From the NCBI GenBank assembly GCA_963829995.1, contig CAWHKW010000004.1, positions 62,001 to 126,000 of the forward strand: a stretch of DNA of 64,000 bases, given 5' to 3'. The stretch is from JACCZX01 sp963829995 (GTDB taxonomy: Bacteria > Pseudomonadota > Gammaproteobacteria > Burkholderiales > Burkholderiaceae_F). A program made the translations under genes and the position numbers. Shown here piece after piece: positions 44,382 through 52,344 of this stretch; position 1 is the first letter of the stretch; every line of letters begins with the position of its first letter. The notes under the pieces are model-generated. The model was not told the DNA's origin, did no database searches, and saw nothing but the letters and a program-made list of their open reading frames with translations.

Positions 44382-44718
44382 TCAAAGACCCCTGGCAATC
44401 GCCTTGCGCAGCGCCTGTTCTTCGATGCCCGACGTTCCGGCGCGCCGGGACAATTCGTCCAGCACGTTTTCCGGTCGCAGACCGTAGTGCGACAGCATGA
44501 CCATGCAGTGAAACCACAGGTCTGCGGTTTCGGACACGATGCGCTCGCGCTCCCCGTCCTTTGCTGCCAGTACCGCTTCGGTGGCTTCCTCGCCGATCTT
44601 CTTCAAAATGGCGTCCTCGCCCAGTGCAAACAGGCGCGCGACATACGACTCGGCAGCATCAGCCACTCTTGCGCGAGTCAATCACGTCGGCCAGTTGCTT
44701 CAGTACGCCGTCACTCAT
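44382..44718 (-). CDS. hisE: Phosphoribosyl-ATP pyrophosphatase, frameshifted near the N-terminus
   Basis: HisE hydrolyses phosphoribosyl-ATP in histidine synthesis. The natural start is the ATG at 44718, which overlaps the hisI stop (ATGA) and reads MSDGVLKQLADVIDSRK, the family N-terminus, but meets a stop at 44659. The rest (AESYVARLFALGEDAILKKIGEEATEAV in a neighbouring frame) continues from about 44670 to 44382 and contains all metal-binding Glu residues (EEATE, ETADLW). One surplus base at about 44660-44672 explains this. A start at 44681 would give only a 99-residue truncated protein. Confidence 0.85.
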
Positions 44719-45101
44719 TTTTTGCCATACATCAATTCCGGATCCTTCAACACCGGATCGATGGCCTGCCACTGGTCACCGTCGAGCCGGCGGAAAAAAC
44801 AGCTTTCGCGCCCGGTATGGCAGGCGACGCCGCCTGCCTGCTCAACAGCGTACAACACGACATCGCCATCGCAATCGAGGCGAATCTCGACCACTTTTTG
44901 ACGATGCCCTGACTCTTCACCCTTGCGCCACAAACGCTTGCGTGAGCGCGACCAGTACACGGCACCGCCCGACCCGGCCGTCTCCGCCAGCGCGTCCCGA
45001 TTGGCCCAAGCCACCATCAGCACCCGTGCGCTGCCGGTGTCCTGAGCGATGACGGGAACCAAGCCATCGGCGTCAAACTGAACTTCGTCGAGCCAGGTCA
45101 T
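44715..45101 (-). CDS. hisI: Phosphoribosyl-AMP cyclohydrolase
   Basis: HisI opens the purine ring of phosphoribosyl-AMP. The 128-residue protein has the metal sites in RLWRKGEESGHRQ and DCDGDVVLYAVEQAGGVACHTG. The ATG at 45101 begins MTWLDEVQFDADGLVP, as in relatives. An open frame continues upstream to 45167 but only reads through the palindromic element there. It overlaps hisE. Confidence 0.94.
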   Translation of the reverse strand: MTWLDEVQFDADGLVPVIAQDTGSARVLMVAWANRDALAETAGSGGAVYWSRSRKRLWRKGEESGHRQKVVEIRLDCDGDVVLYAVEQAGGVACHTGRESCFFRRLDGDQWQAIDPVLKDPELMYGKK

Positions 45102-45102
45102 C

Positions 45103-45276
45103 AGTTCAGTGAAACCGTCAAATCGCACCCGAGCGGCCGTGCAGCGCCGCGCCGGGCTAGGCCGCATTTACCCAATGAGGCGCAGACATAGCGGGGACTA
45201 TGGCGAGCATTTGCAACGACGCCCAGCGCGGCGAGGCGCGGACGAGCGGGGCGCATTTCGACGGTTTCACTGAACT
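45103..45276. repeat. Palindromic element between hisF and hisI
   Basis: A 174-bp imperfect palindrome. Perfect 17-bp outer arms at 45103-45119 and 45260-45276 are extended inwards with small mismatches to about 28 bp, then GC-rich arms (about 45130-45156 and 45221-45250). The outer ends abut the hisF stop codon and the hisI start codon, so the element fills the gap exactly. Its central part starts GCTAGGC (45156-45162) and ends GCAACGACGC (45213-45222), as do the hairpin cores in the element at 54071-54340. No gene is supported inside. Confidence 0.75.
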
Positions 45277-46067
45277 AAAGCCGCATCGGAATGCCGCAGT
45301 CGGCCATGTGCTGCTTCGCCTGCTGCACCGTGAACTCCCCGTAATGAAAGATCGACGCGGCCAGCACGGCATCAGCGTGGCCGGTCAGGACTCCATCGGC
45401 CAAGTCCTGCAGGTTGCCTACGCCACCCGACGCGATCACTGGCACCGAAACCGCATCGGCTACCGCACGCGTCAACTCCAAATCGAACCCCGACTTGGTT
45501 CCGTCGCGATCCATGCTCGTTAGCAGAATCTCGCCTGCGCCGAGCTCGACTACCTGGCGCGCCCATTCGACGGCATCGAGCCCGGTCGCTGTCCGACCGC
45601 CGTGGGTGAACACCTCCCAGCCCGCGGCCTCCGTTCTGCGCTCGCGCGTTCGGCGGAGAATCGACGCGGCGGCGCGCGTCGATGGCCACCACGATGCATT
45701 GCGAGCCGAAACGAGCGCTGGCATCGGCGACGAGCTGCGGAGTCTGTACCGCGGCTGTATTGATCGAAATCTTGTCGGCGCCCGCGTTCAGCAGCCGTCG
45801 CACGTCGTCTACTTTGCGTACGCCACCACCGACCGTCAGAGGGATGAACACCTGATTCGCGACCGACTCGATCACCTCGACGATGATGTCGCGCTGGTCC
45901 GAACTGGCAGTGATGTCGAGGAACGTCAACTCGTCGGCGCCTTCGATGTCATAACGTCGGGCTACTGCGACTGGATCGCCGGCGTCCCGTAGACCTACGA
46001 AGTTGACGCCCTTGACCACGCGTCCGGCGTTGACGTCGAGGCAGGGAATGATGCGCTTGGCCAGCAT
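45275..46067 (-). CDS. hisF: Imidazole glycerol phosphate synthase cyclase subunit, frameshifted
   Basis: HisF, with HisH, makes imidazole glycerol phosphate and AICAR. The start at 46067 reads MLAKRIIPCLDVNAGRVVKG with the catalytic Asp in CLDV. The first frame is regular through VAIDARR. After roughly 45645 the protein continues in another frame: GWEVFTHGGRTATGLDAVEW, the catalytic Asp in LTSMDRDGTKSGFD, and IASGGVGN to the TAG at 45275. Joined length, about 260, is normal. The slip lies in a GC-rich run at about 45610-45645. Left uncorrected, the first frame runs on to 45372. Confidence 0.86.
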
Positions 46068-46144
46068 ATCGTTAAGTGCAATCGGTCTGTGGGCAATGTA
46101 ACGCATTGCCGTTGTGCGAGTAACTTCGCGCAAGCGACACCCTC

Positions 46145-47089
46145 ATGCAGCCGTCACCGCACGCAATCGAGCTTCCGCGCTGGTTTACCGAAACGTTTCT
46201 CGACTTCCGGGAAGACGTGCGGGAAGCACGAGCGCAGGGCAAGCGGCTCCTGGTTTATTTCGGCCAGGACGGCTGCCCATACTGCAAGCTGCTAATGCAG
46301 ACCACATTCACCGAGACACGCGTTGTCGACCTGGTGCAGCGTGGCTTTGTGTCGATCGCCCTTAATCTGTGGGGCGATCGAGACGTCATCTGGGTCGACG
46401 GCCGCAGGATGACCGAGAAGCAGCTCGGTGTGCAGCTGAAAGTGCAGTTCACGCCGACGTTGTTGCTGTTCAACGAGAAAGCCGAAGTCATCGTCCGGTT
46501 GAACGGCTATCAGTCGCCGTCGAGGATGGCAGCTGCACTTCAATACGCCGCCGATCGGCTCGAAGCAAAACAGCCGTTTGCCGACTACATTCAGCGCGTT
46601 GCTTCGGAACCAGCCAGTGCGACGCTGCATCACGAGCCCTTCTTCCTCAAGCCGCCTTATCTGCTGACGCGAAAAGCAGGCACGCGCCCGTTGGCGGTGC
46701 TGTTCGAGCGCACGCATTGCTCCAGTTGTGACGAGCTGCACCGCGAAGCTTTTCGGCGCAGGGAGGTGGCTGAGCTGCTGCCCAAGTTCGATATCGCACG
46801 CTTTACGCTGAAGGACGATGGCGAAGTGATGACACCAACCGGTCAAAAAACGACGGTTGGCGAGTGGGCGCAACGGCTGAAGATTGTGTACGCGCCGACC
46901 TGGGTATTTTTCGATACGAGCGGCGAGGTCTTTCGCGTCGAGTCGTATACGCGGCCGTTTCACCTGGCTTCCGCGCTCGAATATGTTTCAACCGGCGCCT
47001 ATCGCAACGAACCAAGCTTTCAAAGATTCGTCCAGGCACGCGCCGAGCGGCTGCGCGCGGGCGGGCAGAGCGTCGATCTGTGGAAGTAA
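46145..47089 (+). CDS. Double thioredoxin-fold protein of unknown function
   Basis: This 314-residue protein has two thioredoxin-like halves. The first (about 15-135) has GQDGCPYCKLLMQTTF and the cis-Pro segment VQFTPTLLLF. The second (about 170-300) has ERTHCSSCDELHREAF and VYAPTWVFFD. Both have CxxC pairs, so both could be redox-active. No signal peptide or membrane helix is seen, suggesting a cytoplasmic location. It resembles SoxW/DsbD-gamma-like thioredoxins. It lies on the plus strand between hisA and hisF, which are both on the minus strand, and so separates the his genes into two units. Confidence 0.78.
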   Translation: MQPSPHAIELPRWFTETFLDFREDVREARAQGKRLLVYFGQDGCPYCKLLMQTTFTETRVVDLVQRGFVSIALNLWGDRDVIWVDGRRMTEKQLGVQLKVQFTPTLLLFNEKAEVIVRLNGYQSPSRMAAALQYAADRLEAKQPFADYIQRVASEPASATLHHEPFFLKPPYLLTRKAGTRPLAVLFERTHCSSCDELHREAFRRREVAELLPKFDIARFTLKDDGEVMTPTGQKTTVGEWAQRLKIVYAPTWVFFDTSGEVFRVESYTRPFHLASALEYVSTGAYRNEPSFQRFVQARAERLRAGGQSVDLWK

Positions 47090-47099
47090 CCGAGCCCCT

Positions 47100-47843
47100 C
47101 TAGGCAGTTAGAGCATCCGCGCGCTCTTGGGCTACCTTGAAGTCGATAGCGCCTTCGTACAGCGAGCGGCCGAGCACAACGCCTTCGACGCCTTCTTCTT
47201 CCATCGCGCACAACTGCTCGATGTCCGCCATGCTGGCGACACCGCCGCTGGCGAAGACCGGAATTTTCACGTGCCGCGCCAGTTCCGCGGTCGCTTCCAC
47301 GTTGACGCCGGTCATCATGCCGTCGCGCCCGATATCGGTGTAGATAATGGCTTCGAGACCGTAGTCCTCGAACTTCACCGCAAGGTCGGTCACATCGTGT
47401 CCGGTCATCTTGCTCCAGCCGTCGGTCGCGACCTTGCCGCCCTTGGCGTCGAGCGCGACGATCACGTGGCCACCGAATGCGCTGCACGCGTCGTGCAGAA
47501 AGCCGGGGTTCTTTACCGCCGCGGTACCGATCACTACAAAACTGACGCCGTCGTCGATGTAGCGCTCGACGATGTCGAGATCGCGCAGTCCGCCGCCCAG
47601 CTGCACCGGTAACTCCTCGCCGACCGCTTTGACAATTTTCTTGATCACTGCTTCGTTGACCGGCCGGCCCGAGCGCGCACCGTTTAGATCGACGATATGC
47701 AGGCGTCGCGCCCCTTGATCGCGCCAGTGGCGCGCCATCGCCACGGGGTCTTCGGAGAACACGGTGACGTTGGCGTCCATGTTGCCCTGGCGCAAGCGCA
47801 CACAGCGTCCGTCTTTCAGATCAATGGCCGGGATAAGCAGCAT
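47100..47843 (-). CDS. hisA: Phosphoribosylformimino-AICAR phosphate isomerase
   Basis: HisA performs the Amadori isomerisation in histidine synthesis. The TIM barrel has the catalytic Asp in PAIDLKDGRCVRL near residue 8, LGGGLRD, and the second catalytic Asp in YTDIGRDGMMTG. The ATG at 47843 (MLLIPAIDL) gives the standard 247 residues; an ATG ten codons upstream is less likely. Here it is the last gene of the first his unit, because the next minus-strand gene, hisF, lies beyond the thioredoxin gene. Confidence 0.96.
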   Translation of the reverse strand: MLLIPAIDLKDGRCVRLRQGNMDANVTVFSEDPVAMARHWRDQGARRLHIVDLNGARSGRPVNEAVIKKIVKAVGEELPVQLGGGLRDLDIVERYIDDGVSFVVIGTAAVKNPGFLHDACSAFGGHVIVALDAKGGKVATDGWSKMTGHDVTDLAVKFEDYGLEAIIYTDIGRDGMMTGVNVEATAELARHVKIPVFASGGVASMADIEQLCAMEEEGVEGVVLGRSLYEGAIDFKVAQERADALTA

Positions 47844-47876
47844 GGGGGCTGCGCGGATGCGCGCTTGAGGCAACGC

Positions 47877-48503
47877 TCAAGGGTTCCAGCGCGTGAAGTT
47901 TTCGTAGATGCGTAGGCCGGCCGCGGCGCTTTTTTCCGGATGAAACTGGGTGGCAAAAATATTATCTCTCGCAACGGCGCAGGTAAAGACGCCGCCATAG
48001 TTAGTTTCCCCTGTAATCAGCTCCTTTTCACGGGGTGCGACGTAGTAACTGTGCACGAAATAGAACCAGCTTTGGTCGTCAATCCCGTCCCACAGCGCAT
48101 GCGGCTTGCTCTGCCGCACGCGATTCCATCCCATATGCGGCACTTTGAGCGGTCCGTTCACTCCCTGCATGTCACGCCGGAAACGGACGACATCGCCGGT
48201 GAACAGTCCCAAGCCTGGCGTATCGCCTTCCTCGCTGCGCTCGAACAGCATCTGTTCGCCGATACAAACCGCGAGCAACGGCTTGCTCCGCGCCGCATCT
48301 CGCACGGGTTGCTCCAGCCCCGATTCACGCAGATACCGCATGCAATCGGGCATCGCACCTTGCCCAGGGAACACGACGCGCGCAGCGGCATTTACGACAG
48401 CGGGATCCGAGGTCACCTCGACGCGTTCGTGCGGCGCGACATGCTCGATGGCTTTGGCAACTGAACGCAGATTACCCATGCCGTAATCGACAACAGCGAT
48501 CAG
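47877..48503 (-). CDS. hisH: Imidazole glycerol phosphate synthase amidotransferase subunit (CTG start)
   Basis: HisH feeds ammonia from glutamine to HisF. The 208-residue protein shows AVVDYGMGNLRSV, the nucleophile in LAVCIGEQMLFERS, and the His-Glu pair in ATQFHPEKS. Note that the usual GxCxG element reads CIGEQ, as is normal for HisH. No ATG, GTG or TTG lies in frame near the expected start; a CTG at 48503, overlapping the hisB stop as CTGA and preceded by AAGGGG five bases upstream, gives MIAVVDYG. Non-standard initiation is inferred. Confidence 0.92.
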   Translation of the reverse strand: MIAVVDYGMGNLRSVAKAIEHVAPHERVEVTSDPAVVNAAARVVFPGQGAMPDCMRYLRESGLEQPVRDAARSKPLLAVCIGEQMLFERSEEGDTPGLGLFTGDVVRFRRDMQGVNGPLKVPHMGWNRVRQSKPHALWDGIDDQSWFYFVHSYYVAPREKELITGETNYGGVFTCAVARDNIFATQFHPEKSAAAGLRIYENFTRWNP

Positions 48504-49105
48504 AGCGACCCCTTGGTCGAAGGTATGCCCGCGGCACGCGGATCGCGCTCGACTGCCATGCGAAGCGCCCGTGCAAATGCCTTGAACACGGTCTCGCATT
48601 GATGATGCGAGTTGTCACCGCGCAGATTATCGACATGCACCGTCGCCAAAGCATGATTGCTGAAGCCCTGAAAGAATTCGTGCGCCAGGTCGACGTCGAA
48701 GCCGCCGATCATCGCGCGCGTGAACGGCACATGCCATTCGAGGCCGGGCCGGCCCGACAGGTCGATGACGACGCGCGACAGCGCTTCATCCAGCGGCACA
48801 TAGGCGTGCCCATAACGGCGAATGCCTGCCTTGTCGCCCAGCGCCTTGGCGAGCGCCTGCCCAAACGCGATGCCGACGTCCTCAACGGTGTGATGACCAT
48901 CGATGTGCAGGTCGCCACGCGCCTCGATCGTCAGGTCGATCGCGCCGTGGCGGGCGATCTGTTCCAGCATGTGATCAAAGAAACCGATACCGGTCGCAAG
49001 CCGGCTTGCCCCGCCGCCGTCGAGATCGACCGCCACCCGGATCTGCGTCTCCTTGGTGTTGCGCTCGACCTCGGCGCGGCGAGAACTGACGGCCATGGTG
49101 CTCAT
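48500..49105 (-). CDS. hisB: Imidazoleglycerol-phosphate dehydratase
   Basis: HisB removes water from imidazole glycerol phosphate. The 201-residue monofunctional form (no HAD phosphatase domain) has the manganese-binding motifs DHMLEQIARHG, DGHHTVEDVGI and, near the C-terminus, NSHHQCETVFKAFARAL. The ATG at 49105 overlaps the hisC stop (ATGA). An in-frame ATG three codons later is possible. Confidence 0.96.
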   Translation of the reverse strand: MSTMAVSSRRAEVERNTKETQIRVAVDLDGGGASRLATGIGFFDHMLEQIARHGAIDLTIEARGDLHIDGHHTVEDVGIAFGQALAKALGDKAGIRRYGHAYVPLDEALSRVVIDLSGRPGLEWHVPFTRAMIGGFDVDLAHEFFQGFSNHALATVHVDNLRGDNSHHQCETVFKAFARALRMAVERDPRAAGIPSTKGSL

Positions 49106-50196
49106 TGTCGGGTTCCGAGCGACGCTCGCAATGCCTTCATGAAGGTCTCGTTTTCTGCGACAGTGCCCACTGTAACGCGCAAGCATCCAACGAGCAGCGG
49201 ATGAGTCGGTGCCACATTCTTGATCAGCACGCCGCGCTGCTTCAGCCCGGCGAACACGGCCTCGGCGTTCGCCACGCGAAAAAGGATGAAGTTTGCAGCC
49301 GAGTCGAATGCACGCACACCCGGCGTTGCCTGCAGTCGACTGAGCAGCTTTCCGCGCTCGCTGCGCAGCGCGGCCGCTTGCGCGTCGAGGATCGACATGT
49401 TCTCGAGCATCAGATCGGCGGCGGCGAGTGTCAACACGTTGACGTTGTACGGCGGACGCAGCTTCTCTAACTGCTCGATCCAATCGGCATCCCCTGCCAG
49501 ATAGCCCAGCCGGATTCCAGCGAGTCCCAGCTTGGACAACGTGCGCAACACCAGCAGGTTCGGTGTTCGCTTCAATTGCGGCATCCACGTCTCTTGCGCA
49601 AACGGCAGATACGCTTCGTCGATGACGACGATCCCGGGCGCCGCGCGCAGAATCGCTTCGATTCCGCCACGATCGAACAGATTGCCGGTGGGGTTGTTCG
49701 GATAGGCGATGAAAACGACTGCGGGGCGGTGCTCGGCAATGGCTTGCAGCATTCGCTCCGTGTCGAGCGTGAAGTTTTCCTTCAACGGCACGCCGACGTA
49801 GTTGCAGTGATCAAAGCGCGCCGACAGCTCATACATCACGAAGCTCGGCGCGGGCGCGAGCACCGTCGTGCCGGGCTTTGCACACGCCAGGATGACCAAA
49901 TGGATCAACTCGTCGGAGCCATTGCCGAGCATCAGCTGCATACCCGGCGGCAGTCCGATCGATTTGCCGAGTCGCTCCTTGAATCCTCGCGGGTCCGATA
50001 GCGGGTAGCGGTTTAGCGCCTGCCGTCCAAGCCGCTCGCCCAGCTGCTGTTGCAACCCTTCGGGCAGTGAAAAGGGATTTTCCATCGCGTCGAGTTTTAC
50101 GAACCCGACCGCACTCGGCACGGGATAGGCCTCGATAGCGCGCACATCCTCCCGGATCACGGTAAGGTCGGGCCGAGGCCCGAACCGATCGATCAT
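49102..50196 (-). CDS. hisC: Histidinol-phosphate aminotransferase
   Basis: HisC is a class I/II PLP aminotransferase that converts imidazole acetol phosphate to histidinol phosphate. LDAMENPFSLPE near the start, NGSDELIHLV, YPNNPTGNLF and the PLP-lysine segment RTLSKLGLAGIRLGY are present. The ATG at 50196 is chosen, 13 bases after the hisD stop; an upstream ATG at 50250 would overlap hisD by 41 bases. Length 364. Confidence 0.94.
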   Translation of the reverse strand: MIDRFGPRPDLTVIREDVRAIEAYPVPSAVGFVKLDAMENPFSLPEGLQQQLGERLGRQALNRYPLSDPRGFKERLGKSIGLPPGMQLMLGNGSDELIHLVILACAKPGTTVLAPAPSFVMYELSARFDHCNYVGVPLKENFTLDTERMLQAIAEHRPAVVFIAYPNNPTGNLFDRGGIEAILRAAPGIVVIDEAYLPFAQETWMPQLKRTPNLLVLRTLSKLGLAGIRLGYLAGDADWIEQLEKLRPPYNVNVLTLAAADLMLENMSILDAQAAALRSERGKLLSRLQATPGVRAFDSAANFILFRVANAEAVFAGLKQRGVLIKNVAPTHPLLVGCLRVTVGTVAENETFMKALRASLGTRQ

Positions 50197-50209
50197 GCGC
50201 GAACCATCA

Positions 50210-51541
50210 TCAGTGATCGACCTCGCGCGGTTCTGCACGAGGCTCGACACCGATACGAAATTCAGCGCTGGCTGCGTGCGCCGGCAATCGCTCGCCGCGC
50301 GCTAACGTCGCAGCAACTTTGCCCAGCGTGTGAGCGCCGGCTGCCGAAACGCGAATGACACTCGTGCGCTTCTGAAAATCGTAGACGCCAAGGGCGGAGG
50401 AGAAGCGCGCGGAGCGCGCGGTCGGGAGCACATGGTTCGGTCCGGCACAATAGTCGCCGATTGCCTCGCTGGTGTAGCGGCCCAAGAAGATCGCACCGGC
50501 GTGGCGAATCTGTTCCGCCCAGCGCTCAGGATCTTCTGTCGAAATTTCCAGATGTTCGGGTGCGATGCGGTTGGCAACATCGCACGCTTGCTGCAGATCG
50601 AGCGTCAGGATCAAGGCGCCTCGGTTGGCCAGCGACCGTTCGATAATCGCGCGCCGCGGCATCGTCGGCAATAGCCGATCGATCGACGCCTGCACGCGCT
50701 CGATAAACGCCGGATCATCGGTCAACAATATCGCCTGCGCCGATTCGTCGTGCTCGGCCTGCGAAAACAGATCCATCGCGATCCAGTCGGATTCGGTCTT
50801 GCCGTCGCAGATCACGACGATTTCGCTCGGGCCTGCGATCAGGTCAATCCCGACAACGCCGAACACGCGCCGCTTGGCGGCCGCAACATACGCATTGCCC
50901 GGACCGACGATCTTGTCGACCGCGGCGATCGTCTGGGTGCCATAAGCCAACGCAGCTACCGCCTGCGCGCCACCGATCGTGAATATCTGCGTGACGCCCG
51001 CCAGCGACGCCGCCGCCAGCACCAGCGCGTTACGGACGCCGCCGGGCGCCGGCACGACCATCACGATGTTTTCGACGCCGGCCACTTGCGCAGGCAATGC
51101 GTTCATCAGCACCGAAGACGGATAAGCCGCAAGCCCACCGGGGACGTACAGACCCACGCTTTGCAATGCGTCGACGCGCTGGCCCAGTTCGGTGCCGTCG
51201 CCCTCGGTGTAGCTCCACGACGTCGCGACTTGCCGATCGTGAAATCGGCGTATGCGCTGCGCCGCTGTTTCGAGTGCACTGCGCTGCTCGCCAGCCAGTG
51301 AGTCCAGTGCCGAGCGCATCTCGTGCGCGGCGACTTCGAGTTCGGCAACCGTCGCCGCATTGATGCGATCAAACCGGTTCGTATATTCGAGCAGCGCCGG
51401 ATCGCCGCGGCGCTTGACGTCGTCGACGATGGCGCCGGCGACACGCTCGATTTCCCGATCGATCGCGCTATCGGTCGCCACCAGCGTCGCAAACTGTGCG
51501 TCGAAGTCCGCACTGCGCGCGTCGAGCCGGCGTACCTTCAT
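50210..51541 (-). CDS. hisD: Histidinol dehydrogenase
   Basis: HisD oxidises histidinol to histidine with NAD in two steps, zinc-dependent. The 443-residue protein has YVPGGLAAYPSSVLMNA, KIVGPGNAYVAAAKR, AGPSEIVVI, and the zinc/catalytic region SQAEHDESAQAILLT and GPNHVLPT. The ATG at 51541 overlaps the hisG stop by one base. The frame is open upstream but has no family features there. Confidence 0.96.
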   Translation of the reverse strand: MKVRRLDARSADFDAQFATLVATDSAIDREIERVAGAIVDDVKRRGDPALLEYTNRFDRINAATVAELEVAAHEMRSALDSLAGEQRSALETAAQRIRRFHDRQVATSWSYTEGDGTELGQRVDALQSVGLYVPGGLAAYPSSVLMNALPAQVAGVENIVMVVPAPGGVRNALVLAAASLAGVTQIFTIGGAQAVAALAYGTQTIAAVDKIVGPGNAYVAAAKRRVFGVVGIDLIAGPSEIVVICDGKTESDWIAMDLFSQAEHDESAQAILLTDDPAFIERVQASIDRLLPTMPRRAIIERSLANRGALILTLDLQQACDVANRIAPEHLEISTEDPERWAEQIRHAGAIFLGRYTSEAIGDYCAGPNHVLPTARSARFSSALGVYDFQKRTSVIRVSAAGAHTLGKVAATLARGERLPAHAASAEFRIGVEPRAEPREVDH

Positions 51542-52200
51542 CAGACTACGAGCGCTGCGGCGGCATCTTCGATGCGCGCGATCAGGGGCATCAGTTCCTC
51601 GCGCCGCACCTTCAGCGCCGATTGATTGACGATGAGTCTGGCCGAAATCGGCGCGACTTCTTCGACTTCGACCAGGTTGTTGGCCTTCAGCGTGCTGCCC
51701 GACGACACCAGGTCGACGATGACATCGGCCAATCCGGCCAACGGCGCAAGCTCCATCGAGCCGTACAACTTGATCAGATCGACGTGCACGCCTTTGGCCG
51801 CAAAATGTTCGCGCGCAGTCTGGACATATTTGGTTGCAACGCGCAGGCGTGCGCCGCGCCGCACTGCATTGGCGTAGTCGAAGCCCACCGGTACTGCCAC
51901 ACACAGCCGGCAGCGCGCAATGCCCAGATCGACCGGCTGATACAGGCCGCGGTCTCCCCAATGGGCGCCGTGTTCGAGCAGCACATCCTTGCCGGCGACG
52001 CCGAGCTCGGCGGCGCCGTACTGGACGTAGGTGGGCACGTCCGAGGCGCGTACGACGACGATGCGTACCTTGGGATCGCGGGTGCCGATGATCAGCTTGC
52101 GCGAGGCTTCCAAGTCTTCGAGCGGAGCGATCCCGGCCGCTGCGAGCAGCGGATGCGCCTCGTCAAGAATTCTTCCTTTTGAGAGTGCAAGCGTGATCAA
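51541..52200 (-). CDS. hisG: ATP phosphoribosyltransferase, short form (TTG start)
   Basis: HisG starts histidine synthesis by joining PRPP and ATP. The 219-residue protein is the short form, which needs the HisZ regulatory subunit; hisZ is not in this window. It begins ITLALSKGRILDE and carries the PRPP-binding DLVSSGSTLKANNLVE. The start is taken as TTG at 52200, with AGGAG about 8 bases upstream; no ATG lies near. It leads the his run downstream of murA. Confidence 0.94.
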   Translation of the reverse strand: MITLALSKGRILDEAHPLLAAAGIAPLEDLEASRKLIIGTRDPKVRIVVVRASDVPTYVQYGAAELGVAGKDVLLEHGAHWGDRGLYQPVDLGIARCRLCVAVPVGFDYANAVRRGARLRVATKYVQTAREHFAAKGVHVDLIKLYGSMELAPLAGLADVIVDLVSSGSTLKANNLVEVEEVAPISARLIVNQSALKVRREELMPLIARIEDAAAALVV

Positions 52201-52221
52201 GACAAAGCGCTCCTCGTGTAC

Positions 52222-52301
52222 GCGACGGCTTCGCCGTCGCACGTGCACTCGTCGCGATTAGTCAGATGGGCGGGCTTCGGAGCGGCCGTGCGCCCGCCCA
52301 T
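52222..52301. repeat. Two hairpins between murA and hisG
   Basis: The murA-hisG gap (52201-52344) holds two strong palindromes: GCGACGGC TTC GCCGTCGC at 52222-52240 and a perfect 10-bp pair ATGGGCGGGC / GCCCGCCCAT at 52266-52275 and 52292-52301. No T-run follows on the minus strand, so they are not simple intrinsic terminators. They could pause, process or stabilise the murA-his transcript. Nothing else was seen in this gap apart from the hisG ribosome-binding site. Confidence 0.55.
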
Positions 52302-52344
52302 AAGACAACAACAGGGCAAAGCGAACGCGGTCCTCCCTCTAACG

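Noticed and set aside
51542..51961. Extended N-terminus of hisD through hisG
   Set aside because: Open only by chance within hisG; the conserved HisD start at 51541 overlaps the hisG stop.
52201..52344. Histidine leader peptide upstream of hisG
   Set aside because: No short frame with a run of His codons is present; only hairpins are seen.
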